Shown here piece after piece: positions 54,721 to 64,000 of a DNA stretch of 64,000 bases. The DNA is from Mrakia gelida (Eukaryota; Basidiomycota; Tremellomycetes; Cystofilobasidiales; Mrakiaceae). Position numbers and translations under genes: made by a program. Location: NCBI GenBank assembly GCA_024345305.1, contig BRON01000018.1, forward strand, positions 372,001 to 436,000. The letters run 5' to 3'. Every line of letters starts with the position of its first letter. Position 1 is the stretch's first letter. The notes beneath the pieces were generated by a model. The model worked only from the letters and a program-made list of their open reading frames with translations. It was not told where the DNA came from and ran no database searches.

Positions 54721-57700
54721 CTACTCCTCCTTAACCAACGAAGCCTCGAACTCCTTCACGAGCTTCTCCTTGGGCGAATCCACAGGCTCGTTATCGAGGT
54801 TGATGGTCTCTCCGAGAGCCTCGACGTCCTCCTTCGACAGCTTGGCGGCGGCGAGCAGCTGAGCGGCGAGGGTGTAGGCCTTGGGGATATCGGTGGCGAG
54901 ATCATCGAGGAACTCGATGGTGGAGGCGAATCTGAACGTTCGAACAGAGAAGATGAAGGTAGGTCAGCGAGGGGAGAGGGGAAAGGAGAGACGAGACGAA
55001 GGGAAGATGGACGAACCCAGCCTTGAAGTCGTCAGCGGAAACGGCAGACTCCTCAGCAGCCTTGGAGAAGAGCTGAACGGTGAGGTCGAACTCGGACTTC
55101 TTGGCGTCGATGGCGTGGCCGACGAGCTTCTCGACGTGGTTCTTGACGTAGGCGGCGGGGAGCTCCTTGAGTTGAAGGACGGCCTCAGCGAGGTCCTGCG
55201 AAAAACGAACGAGCGAACGAAGAGGTCAGTTTACGCGTTTCGACAACATCGAAGCGAACGCGAGAAGTGAGAGAAGGCAGAGAGGAGTTTCGACTGACCT
55301 TAACGTTGTAGAACTCAGCGACCCTAGTCTTGATCAACCGATCCGCCTCCTCCTTGGGCATCGTAGGCTCCTCAGCAGCAGTCTCCTCCTCCTCCTCTCC
55401 TTCCTCCTCCTCCTCCTCATCCACCTCACCCTCCTCCTTCTCCTCGCCCTCCTCTCCCTCAACAGGCTTGGTCCTAGGCTTCAACACCAACCTCTTCCTC
55501 TGAGGAGCAGGTTCGCTCGACGCAGGCGACGCATCGGCTCCGGACGATCCATCCTGGTTGAGGAGCGAGAACATGTTGGAGTTGGAGTTGACTCGGGACA
55601 TGGGAGGGGTCTCGATCGACTTGGCTCCACCCTTGTTTCGTCCGAAGACGGTCGAGGGTCCGAAGGTCTGAGGTCCAGAGGGAGCTCGCTTCTCGATCTT
55701 TCCGAAGTGGGCGAGATCTCCGACCTTTCCTGGGTTTCGAGGAGGAGCAGCGGAGACGGTGTTCCATCCGTCTCCACCTTGCTGCTGCTGGGGAGCTCCG
55801 AAGTCGGTTCGCTGTTGACCTCGTCGGGATCCACCTCGGGAGGAGTCGCCTCCGTGTCGCTGAGAGGAGGATCGGTTCATCGAGTCCTGAGCGGATCGTT
55901 GAGCGTCTTGGGCGACCTGAGAACGAAGGAAAAGGAACGAAGAGAGAGAGAGGTTAGTGAGGTGTTCGAGAGGGACAGGAAAGACGCGTCGAAGACGAGA
56001 GAGACGAAGGGAAACGAACCTTCTCTCGGATCTGAGCAAGAGTCTGAACTCCCTGCGTCTCGTTCCTCTCCTTCCAGTGTCGGCTTCGAAGCTCGACGAC
56101 CTCCTGTCGAACGCGAAGAAAGAACGAAAACGAAGAAGCAGGTCAGTAAGAAGCTCTCGATGAAAGCTCGTCGTTGGAACAAACTCGACGCGGGAGACGA
56201 GACGAAGAGAGGACCGAACGAACCAAAAGCATGAACTGCATCCTCGACGCGACGACGGGGTTGTTCCTGAGCTGGTTCATCCTCGAGAAGTAGACGTCCA
56301 TGTGAGGCTTAGCCTTGGGGGAGTCGAGGGTCTTTCCGACGGTGGTAAGCAGTCGGCAGAGCGACTCGATGTCCTCCTCCTCGGGGGTAACGACGTTGGC
56401 AAGCAGCCTCTTGACACACTCGTGCATGATCCTCTCGGTGAGCATCTCGAGCTTGAAGAGCTCTCCGATGAGTCGAACGAGTCCGAGTCCCTGCCTCTTG
56501 GCCTTCTGAGCGACGTAGTACTCGTCCGACATGAGGGCAGCCTCCTCCTTGGGTTTGTCCTGACCAGACTCCTTCGCGGCTTCCTCAGCAGCGGCGTTGG
56601 CCTCGATCTTGGCCTTGTCGTCGGCAGCCTTGGATTGAGCGGCGGCGTGGGAAGACTCTCGAGCGGCCCATCCCTTCTCGAAGTCCTCCTGGCATCGGTT
56701 GAGGAGGTACTTCCTGAAGAGCGATCCTCCGGTGACGGGAGCTCCCTTGGAGTCGACGACCTTCTCGTCCGAGACCTTGTCGCCGAGGGTGTCCATCATC
56801 TTCCTGCAGAGACGAGCGTACATCTCGGACCAGTGAGCCTCGTCGGTAGCCTTCTCGAAGATGAGCTTGATGACCTGTCGAAGCGTTCGACCGTCGTTCT
56901 CGTCCTCCGACTTGTTGGCCCAGGTGAGGATCTGACCCGAGATCGAGTCGAAGTTCTCCATCGTGAGCTTGTTGAGCAGTCCCTTGACCTTTCGATCGAC
57001 GACGGCTGGCGAGTTCTCGTCGACGGGCTGTCCTCGCTTGCTGGGTCCAGAGGTCCATCGGTTGGCGGACTCGACGAGAGGAGCGACGACGACGTCGGGG
57101 AGGAGGGTAGGGACGGGGAAAGCGGGAGCGTCCGATCTGTTTCGACCTCGCTCGGAGCGAACTCGAGCTCCCTTGGCTCCTCCAGGAGAAGCAGGGACCT
57201 GCGAAGGGTAGGACGATCCAGCGGAGGGTTGACGCGACATGGGGGTTCGACTGGGGAATCCGACTCCTCCCTGCGACTGAGCGAATCGATCCGCACTGGT
57301 CTTTCCAACGCTTCCGGTTCCGAACGATCCCATTCCCATGCTGAATCCTCCGGTAGGAGCTCCAGCTCGGGGAGTCCCAGCGAACGACGACGACCGAGAT
57401 CCTCCAGGAGGTCCCATCGACGATCCAGCCCTCGAGGGAGTTCCTCGTCGTCCGAACGATCCTCCACCGTTGGTGTCGGCCTCGAGACCGATCGACTCGA
57501 GAGGAGGAAGCGACTCGGGCTTCTCCTTGCAGACCTCCATGAACTGAAGGAGGAAGTCTCGGTCGTATCGGAACTTTCCAGCGGGGGCGGAGGCGTTGAG
57601 TTCGGGTCGAGGAGACTGGATTCCCTCGGGGTAGGTGGTGGAGTTGGGCTCGCTGATGAATCGGGCGGTTTGGAGGGATTGAGCGACGGCGGAGGGGAGG

Positions 57701-60700
57701 GGAGGTTGGACGACTCCACCGACGGTGGAGAAGTCGAGAGCGGCAGGTCGCGAAGACTTGGGCTTGAGGGCGTCGAGAGCAGCCTCGACGGGTTTGGCGG
57801 GGAGATCCGAGGGCTTGGGAGGGAGTCCAGCGGCGATGGGAGGAGTGGGAGCGGGGGTAGAGGGAGCGGGAGTGGGTTCGGCGACGGCCTTCTCGGTGGT
57901 GGTGGACTCGACGACGGGCTCGACCTTCTTCTCCTCCTCGGCAGCGGCGACCTTCTTAGCAGCCTCGAGCTCAGCAGCCTTAGCAGCATCCTCCTCAGCC
58001 TGAGCGAATCGAAAGAAGAAGGAAAAATCGTCAGTTCGAGGAACGACGCGTGACGAAGAGGTGGAGAGTGAGAGGGAGGATCGACGCGTACCTTCTTCGC
58101 GGCAGCAGCCTCCTCGACCTTCTTCTTCTCGAGAGCAGCCTCCTCCTCGACCTTCTTAGCCTCAGCAGCCTTCTTCTCCTCCTCGGCAGCCTTGACTTTC
58201 TCGGCCTCCTCCTCAGCAGCCTTGACCTTCGCAGCCTCCTCCTCCTCAGCGATCCTCTTGACCTCAGCCTCCTGTGAAACGAAGATCGTACGAACGAAAA
58301 GAGAAAGATCGTCAGTACTTCGGTTCCATTCTCGTCTCGTCTCGTCGATTCACCACGAACACGAGCTCGTCTTCTCTCCTCCCACCGACCCAACGAACGA
58401 AAAGCGAAGACCGAGAGCGAAGACGTACCTTGTCAGCCTTCTCCTTCTCCTCCTTCTCCTTAGCAGCCACCTTCCTCTTCTCCTCCCTCTCCTTCCTCTC
58501 GGCATCCTCCTGCTTCTCAAGCTCCTTGATCTTCTTCTCCTTCTCCTCCTCAGCAACCCTCGCAGCGTTCTGCGCGGCCGTCTCGATCCTCACGCTCACA
58601 GGGAGCTTAGGAAGATCAGACTTCGCAGGCTTGACGACGGCGGCAGGAGGCGAGGGAGTAGACGCGGGAGGAGAGGTGAGCGAGGGAGCAGCGACGGCGA
58701 CGGCGTCCTTCTTGGCGAGATCCTTGACCTCGACGGCGGTTCCGTCAGGTCGAGAGAACTTGATGGCCGAGCTCTTCTTAGCGGGCTGGAACTCGACGGC
58801 GTTTCCTCGAAGGTTGGCTCCTCCTGGGGACGATGGGACGGCTCCGGGGTGAGGCTGTCCTCCGTACGAGGGTTGCTGCTGGTGAGCGGAGGGGGAGAAG
58901 GGAGTCGACGCTTGGCTGAAGTTCGAAGGTCGCGAGAAGGAGTGGGCGTGAGGAGGAGCGGGGGAGGAAGGGATGGAGGACGAGGACGACTGCTGGGTGA
59001 GGTTGGCAGGTCGGTGCTGAGGAGTGGAGGGAGCTGGGGTCTGCTGAGGGTTGGAGGAGGAAGGCGAAGGGGAGGAGAGAGGAACGTTGGCGGCTCCTCG
59101 AGGGGAGAGAGGCATCTGCTGCTGTTGCTGCTGGTGCTGGGGAGGGTAGGGTTGTCCGTAGGGTTGGTATCCAAACTGGGAAGGAGGAGGAGGCATGCCA
59201 CCGTAGTACTGCTGGTACTGCTGATCCATGGGAGGGTACTGTAAGAGCGAGAAAGAAAGAAGAGAAGGAAGGGAAGGTCAGAAGAGGTCGGAAAACGAGA
59301 GGGATCGGTTCGAATCGAAACGTTTCGAGCTCACGCCGTAACCGTAGGGCATTCCAGGGTGTCCCTGCTGCTGCTGATGCTGAGGAGGGTAGAACTGAGG
59401 AGGCATGTTCTGCATCTGCTGGTGACCAGGTCGAGGGCTCGAGCTAGGTCCCTGCTGCTGCTGTTGCTGCTGAGCCTGTCCAGGTCCTTGCTGCTGAGGT
59501 CGACCGTTGACGATAGCGGAAGGCCTAGGGAAAGGCGATCCAGGTCCTCCCTGCTGCTGAGGAGCTCCCTGAGGCTGCTGGTGCTGGTGAGGGGGCGACC
59601 GAGGGGTAGTCTGAGGCTGAGGAGGTCGAAGGTGCGACGAGGGAGGTCCCTGCTGCTGGTGCTGAGGGTAGAACTGCTGTCCGCCGTACTGCTGAGTAGG
59701 ACCTCCGGGAGGAGGAGGACCACCGTTCCGAGGAGCTGACTCGTACGCCGACGATCCTCGTCGGTCGAGCGACTGAGGAGGAGGAGGAGGAGCCGACGAC
59801 TGGGTGGAGGGAGCCGAAGGGGAGGGAGTGGGAGAGGGAGCCGAAGGTGCGGACGACTGGGTTTGGAAGAGGGAGTGGACGTCGATCTTCTTCTTGGGAG
59901 CAGCCTCAGCGGAGGGAGCGGGAGCAGCCGACGACGACGAGGTGACGGGAGGAGTGGAAGTCGAGGTGGGAGGAGTGGCGACGGCGGGAGTAGGGACCGG
60001 CGAGGTCGACGACGAAAGAGGAGCGGGCGCTACGACTCCTGAAGGGATGCTCATCTGTCGCTGAGTTCCGGCTGGGCTTCCGTTGGGAGCTGTAGCTACG
60101 ACTGATCCGAAGGCTCGGACGGCAGCGGTCTCGAGGTGGGAACCTGTTGAAGGGTGGGTTGCAGGCGACGAAGAGAGGGTCGCGGTCGAGTCGTCGATGG
60201 ATCCGAAGTTTATGTTGGAGGAGCCTTGGTTGAGATCGAGAGCAAAAAAAGGGAAACAAAAAAGAGTGAGCTCGGGAGTTCATCGGCCAGCCTCTCCTCC
60301 TACACCCTGAGCATTACACTCCGGCGAGAAAGGGAGTGGGAGAGTAGCGAACGAAACAGAACTCTGACAACGAAAAATCTCGTTCTTGAGTGGAGGGAAA
60401 CGCGCGCGCGAGAAGGTCGAGATCTTTCGCTCTCCCTTCCCTTCCTGCTCCCCTTCCTTCGGCCCACAGCTCACCCAACCCCAGACAACATAGATGAAGA
60501 TGAAGACTCACCACTCTTAGCTCCAGGAACGGCGACTCCACTGGGCGCACCTCGACCGACGACGACACCTTCTCCGATGGCCCTTCCTCCAGCCAACAAG
60601 CTTGGCTTCCTCGAGTGACCTCCGTTCTGGGATGATCCATTTTGTTGAGTAGACGAAGCGGTGGAAGGCTTAGGGGAGGAAGGTCGAGAGTTGGAGGAAG

Positions 60701-60815
60701 TGGAGGGAGTAGGCGATGGGTTGGGAGCCGAGATGGTAGGGGGACCTTTGGACCAAGCTGATTTGACGGGGACGGCGGAAACGGGAGGAGTGGAAGTAGT
60801 AGGCGTTTTGCTCAT
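54721..60815 (-). CDS. TIF4631: Translation initiation factor eIF4G
   Basis: Scaffold of the cap-binding complex, bridging eIF4E, eIF4A and poly(A)-binding protein. About 1,700 residues over eight or so introns. ATG 60815 (MSKTPTTSTPPVSAVPVKSA) opens a long disordered region rich in Q, P and S with poly-Q/CAG tracts (59090-59700), then KEKEEKEK-type helices. The eIF4E-binding site is FRYDRDFLLQF (Y-x4-L-L) at about 57550. The MIF4G domain runs about 57130-56230 (LLNKLTMENFDSISGQILTW, LIFEKATDEAHWSEMYARLC, LGLVRLIGELFKLEMLTERI). After a Gly/Ser/Arg-rich linker an MA3-like C-terminal domain follows (RLIKTRVAEFYNVKDLAEAV, ATDIPKAYTLAAQLLAAAK) to TAG 54721-54723. Its antisense strand is open for long stretches because of codon bias. 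Confidence 0.93.
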
Positions 60816-62147
60816 TGGAGGTTGATAGGAGTGAAACTGGGCTGGTGGGCCGAGGAACGAAGAGAGAGGAGCGGAGGAGGAGAGGGTGGCGGTGGTTGGG
60901 CGAGAGGGTGGGGACTAGATACAATGAAGTAGCTGGTCGAGGAGGGTGGAGGAAGGGTAGGTGCGAAGGACCTGCCTGGGAGGAGCGAGAAGAGAAGTCG
61001 GGAGGGACCGAGAGAGGGAGAGGAAGCGAAGAGTGGGGGTGGTGGTGGCGAGAAAGAGGAAGAGGTGGAAGGTAGGAGAAGAAGGGTGTCAGCTCGATGT
61101 GGAGGTGGAGGACGGACGGGAAAGAAGGGAGAGGGAGTGAGGGAGCGTGAAGGGAAGGGAACTCCCGACGAGAAAGAGAGAGAAGGTTCATCCCCTTCCC
61201 TCGGATCGAATCGATTTTCTCTCTCTCTAGCGCAGAGGAACGAAGAACTAACCTGTAGTGTGTGGAGGTGAGGAGAGGAGGTGGGTGGGAGAGTTCGAGG
61301 AAGGGAGGGATTGGGTGCTCTGCAAAGGGAGGGCTTTTAGGAGAGGAGAGGGAGGCGAAGACTGGACGAAGGAATGTCGAGTCTTGGAGAGAGGGTAGGG
61401 GATAGGGACCTGAGAACGAGGTCGAGAGAGGGAGAGAGTAGGGAGGGAGAGAGGGAGCAAGAGTCTGCCTCTTTTGGTTTTAGGGAAGGAGAAGGTTAGG
61501 GAGCACAAGGGAAAGGGAAGGGAGGAGAGCTCGAACAAGGAGCAAAAAAACCTCGAGGAAACGCATCACTTTGTCTCCCTCGCTTATCTCTCATCGAAGT
61601 TGAAAATCTTTTTTGGCTGGGAACGTGAGAGAGAGAGACTGATCGATCGCTGATCTGGTGAAAAAAATGTCCAGTGCGGGACGGGCGAGAACAAGGGAGA
61701 TCAGAGACGTTTCGGGCCCTGACGACGAGGGGAGGAGCTCAACGACGCGTCGGAACTCTCTTCTCCCACTTCCCAGAAGGACAACGAAGGTACATAGCGC
61801 TCAGGACACTGGTATCTTCTACCTCGAAAGTTTTCATCCGAGTGCCAGGAAAATCAATAAAAGAAATCAGCACCGAGCCGAAATCTCGTTCGACCTCGAG
61901 CCTCCTCTCGCTCCTGACTCTCATCACCTCCCTTCCCCCTCCCTTATCTCAACCTTCTCAAGCTCCCTTCTCCGACCCGTGAGTCCTTCTTCCATCTGAT
62001 CACCCTCTCCCGTAAACTGAACTCGAGAAAATCTTCAACTGATGACGATGTTGTCTCCCGAAATACCTGCAGCCTCCTCTCGCTCTCGACCTCGCCACCC
62101 CCTTCCCTCCTCTCCTTCCTCCCCTTCCTTTTCTCTTAGAGCTCAAC
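60816..62147. promoter_or_regulatory. Divergent upstream region, eIF4G / LRO1
   Basis: 1.33 kb between divergent starts. On the minus strand a donor GTTAGTTC at about 61252 suggests a long 5'-UTR intron for eIF4G, with C/T-rich leader sequence nearer 60816. The part before 62148 is the LRO1 leader. No coding signal that survives inspection. Confidence 0.45.
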
Positions 62148-64000
62148 ATGCGACGTAGAGGCACCCCTGAAGGCCGTGATTCTGCTGGAGGAAGTCCTGG
62201 ACTCTCTCTTCCGAGCGACGAGATGCTCTCGGTTCATCTGAAGTCGGAAGGAAATGGACAGTACCGAGTGAGTCCGTTCGGTCCTCCTCCTCTCTCGTTG
62301 CAACTCTGGCTTGGACGTTAGGGGTGCTGCATCACCAGAGGCTACTATATGTCCTCACAGCTCAGCCTCAGATGGGACAGGAAGGGCATGCGAACTCGAC
62401 AAGGGAAGGAAGGAGGGAGGGATGACGTTGAGACGAGCTCTTGCTTTCGAGCTCAACAACAACACCTTCCTTGACCTTCACTGCCGAGTTGGAGTCTTCA
62501 GAGGATACCTCAAGGTGTTCTCGTATCGGAGCTCTCGCGACGTCGCATCAGGGAAGGATGCTGGGCTGAGAAGGAGGGTCAAACAGAGGAAGGAGGCTTG
62601 ATCGAGTTTCTGATCGAGCTCAACTCCCTCCCTCGTGCTTCCTTCGAAGGAGAGCTCGCAGGACTTCACAGCTCTCCCTCGACCTCGTATACACTTGTAT
62701 CTTCTTGCTGACTTCTTTCGTCTCGTTCTTCCCAGGTCCTCGCTCCTGGAACTCCCCTCAACGAAATCGAGTGCGTTCTTCTTCCCGTCTCTTCCCCTCC
62801 TCCCTCCCTCCGATCCCTTCGCGGCCTCCCCACCACGCAACAGCATCTAACCGACCTCCTCTCGTCTCTTCTTCCGTTCAGCCTCTCCGAAGTCGACTTC
62901 CTCAAACACCTCCGTGAAGACCACCGACCCCTCTCAGGTTTCCAGGCCTTCAAGCGAAGCAGGTTCATTTTCCCTCTAGGTCTTCTCGTCGGCGCCTTCC
63001 TCGCCTACTTCCTTATTTCTCCTTTACAGTGAGTACACTCACTCATCTACGCACCCTACGACATTCACGAGTCTCGCGTCTTCGTTCCATTCCCCCTGCT
63101 ACGACTCACACGCGTCCCTCCTCCCTCCTCTCCTCCCCTCCTCTCCTCCCCTCCCCTCCTCGAACCCATCCCATACCTCAGCCCCGATATGCTCGACGCC
63201 TACTCCACCTCCTTCGCCTCCTGGATCGACGACCTCGACCTCCCTTCCTCCCTCCCTTCCCTCCCCAAAACAGACGTTCTGGGCAAACTCAGCAACTTCA
63301 GCTTCGTGAACGAAGGGACGTTCGATTGGATGAAGAATAGGGATTTCGAGGTGGGGGAGATGTTGAGGGAGGAGGGGTTGAGTGCTGTGCATCCGGTTAT
63401 TTTGATTCCTGTGAGTGAGGAAGGCGAAGGATGGTTGGGGCGGTGGGAGGGAGGGAGGAGGGAGGGAGGGGAAGGGAGGGAGAAGGACGCGACTGGCAGT
63501 TCGGTTTTGACGCAATTCTTTCGCTTGGTTTGGGCGGGGGTCTTGTGTAGGGAATTGTGTCTACGTGAGTCCCTACGTCTTGCTTCCCTCGTTCAATGGC
63601 TCGAGCTCTTCGGAACTCGAAGCTCGCCTGAAGCGAAACCGAAACTGACGCGTCGTCTCTGCCTCGCTTCTCCAGCGGTCTCGAATCGTTCGTCCACCTT
63701 CTTTCCTTCCCTTTCTCTTCATCCCAGAGCCCTAACCGTTTCTGCCTGCTCGCACCCTCAGCTGGTCCACAACCCCCGACGCTCGTCCTTGGTTCCGTCG
63801 TCGTCTTTGGGGATCCGCTTCGATGATTCGAGCTGTGTGAGTCCTTGTCGACCTCTCTTTTCAACTTCTTCCTTGTGATTCAACTCGTCTCGGCTCAAGC
63901 TCACGCGATCTTGTTGATTCGCAGCGTCACCGACAAGGAGAAGTGGGTCAAGGCTCTCAGCTTGGATCTCGAAACTGGATTGGACCCGCCGGGTCAGAAG
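62148..64000 (+). CDS. LRO1: Phospholipid:diacylglycerol acyltransferase (PDAT), 3' end outside window
   Basis: ER enzyme that moves an acyl chain from phospholipid to diacylglycerol to form triacylglycerol. ATG 62148 gives MRRRGTPEGRDSAGGSPG and a short cytoplasmic tail; exon 1 ends at 62267. After a 468-nt first intron come VLAPGTPLNEIDLSEVDFLK and one signal anchor (FIFPLGLLVGAFLAYFLI). Next are LDAYSTSFASWIDDLDLP, HPVILIPGIVST (start of the LCAT-type hydrolase domain), GLES (in a 12-nt exon), WSTTPDARPWFRRRLWG and KALSLDLETGLDPPGQK at the window edge. These match yeast Lro1 through the lid region. The catalytic Ser, Asp and His lie beyond 64000. Expected to be central to storage-lipid synthesis in an oleaginous yeast. 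Confidence 0.9.
63676..63687 (+). other. 12-nt microexon in LRO1
   Basis: CGGTCTCGAATC lies between TCTCCAG and GTTCGT. The previous exon ends TCT AC, the next begins C TGG TCC, so the join reads S-T-G-L-E-S-W-S, the conserved STGxESW motif of PDAT/LCAT enzymes. The following intron is 74 nt (63688-63761). Confidence 0.78.

Noticed and set aside
56302..58053. 583-codon open frame on the plus strand
   Set aside because: It is antisense to the eIF4G MIF4G region. Leu/Ser/Arg/Gly-only composition is what codon-biased GC-rich coding sequence gives on its opposite strand; there is no domain and no splice context.
1..64000. Transposons, CRISPR arrays, prokaryotic-type operons or origins
   Set aside because: No terminal repeats, reverse transcriptase or transposase motifs, no regularly spaced repeats, and gene structure is clearly eukaryotic.

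Overview
This is nuclear DNA from a GC-rich, intron-dense fungus, most likely a basidiomycete red yeast (Pucciniomycotina, Microbotryomycetes; Rhodotorula/Sporobolomyces-like). That placement is inferred from very short, frequent introns (about 50-110 nt; donors mostly GTGAGT, GTTCGT or GTAAGT; a near-invariant CTGAC branch site 20-50 nt before CAG), C-ending codons, compact gene spacing and the gene content. Coding spans below run from ATG to stop and include introns; exon joins were made by eye from splice signals and family motifs.

Layout. 1-4.7 kb (+): 3' part of a TPO-like major facilitator exporter and a SAM methyltransferase. 4.8-8.0 kb (-): a GT18 (MGAT5-like) Golgi glycosyltransferase and a possible tiny protein gene. 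8.4-11.8 kb (+): an EI24/RRT8-like membrane protein and a tail-anchored thioredoxin whose active site is completed by a 9-nt microexon. 12.2-13.7 kb (-): unknown multipass membrane protein. 14.2-21.1 kb: the first two of four paralogues of a half-MYND zinc-finger family, separated by a disordered protein and a coiled-coil (possibly augmin HAUS3-like) protein. 22.2-25.0 kb (+): membrane-anchored leucine-rich-repeat protein. 25.0-27.9 kb: the longest stretch without a clear gene. 27.9-32.8 kb: dynactin p25 (-) divergent from a bZIP factor (+) that carries a putative transmembrane segment. 33.4-38.6 kb (-): TRK-type potassium transporter. 39.6-42.0 kb (+): TPR-SET protein. 42.5-43.8 kb (-): third half-MYND paralogue. 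44.6-46.8 kb (+): TauD-type dioxygenase. 47.0-48.1 kb (-): GNAT acetyltransferase. 48.5-51.6 kb (+): RFC4 and an F-box-like protein. 52.5-53.8 kb (+): fourth half-MYND paralogue. 54.7-60.8 kb (-): eIF4G. 62.1 kb to the end (+): LRO1-type phospholipid:diacylglycerol acyltransferase, cut by the window edge.

Most genes are unrelated housekeeping genes and do not form a cluster. The unusual content is the dispersed four-copy half-MYND family (each copy with an intron just after the stop codon, two copies with a broken reading frame in the same spacer, one with a GC donor), the 9-12 nt microexons inside conserved enzyme motifs, and the membrane-tethered bZIP.
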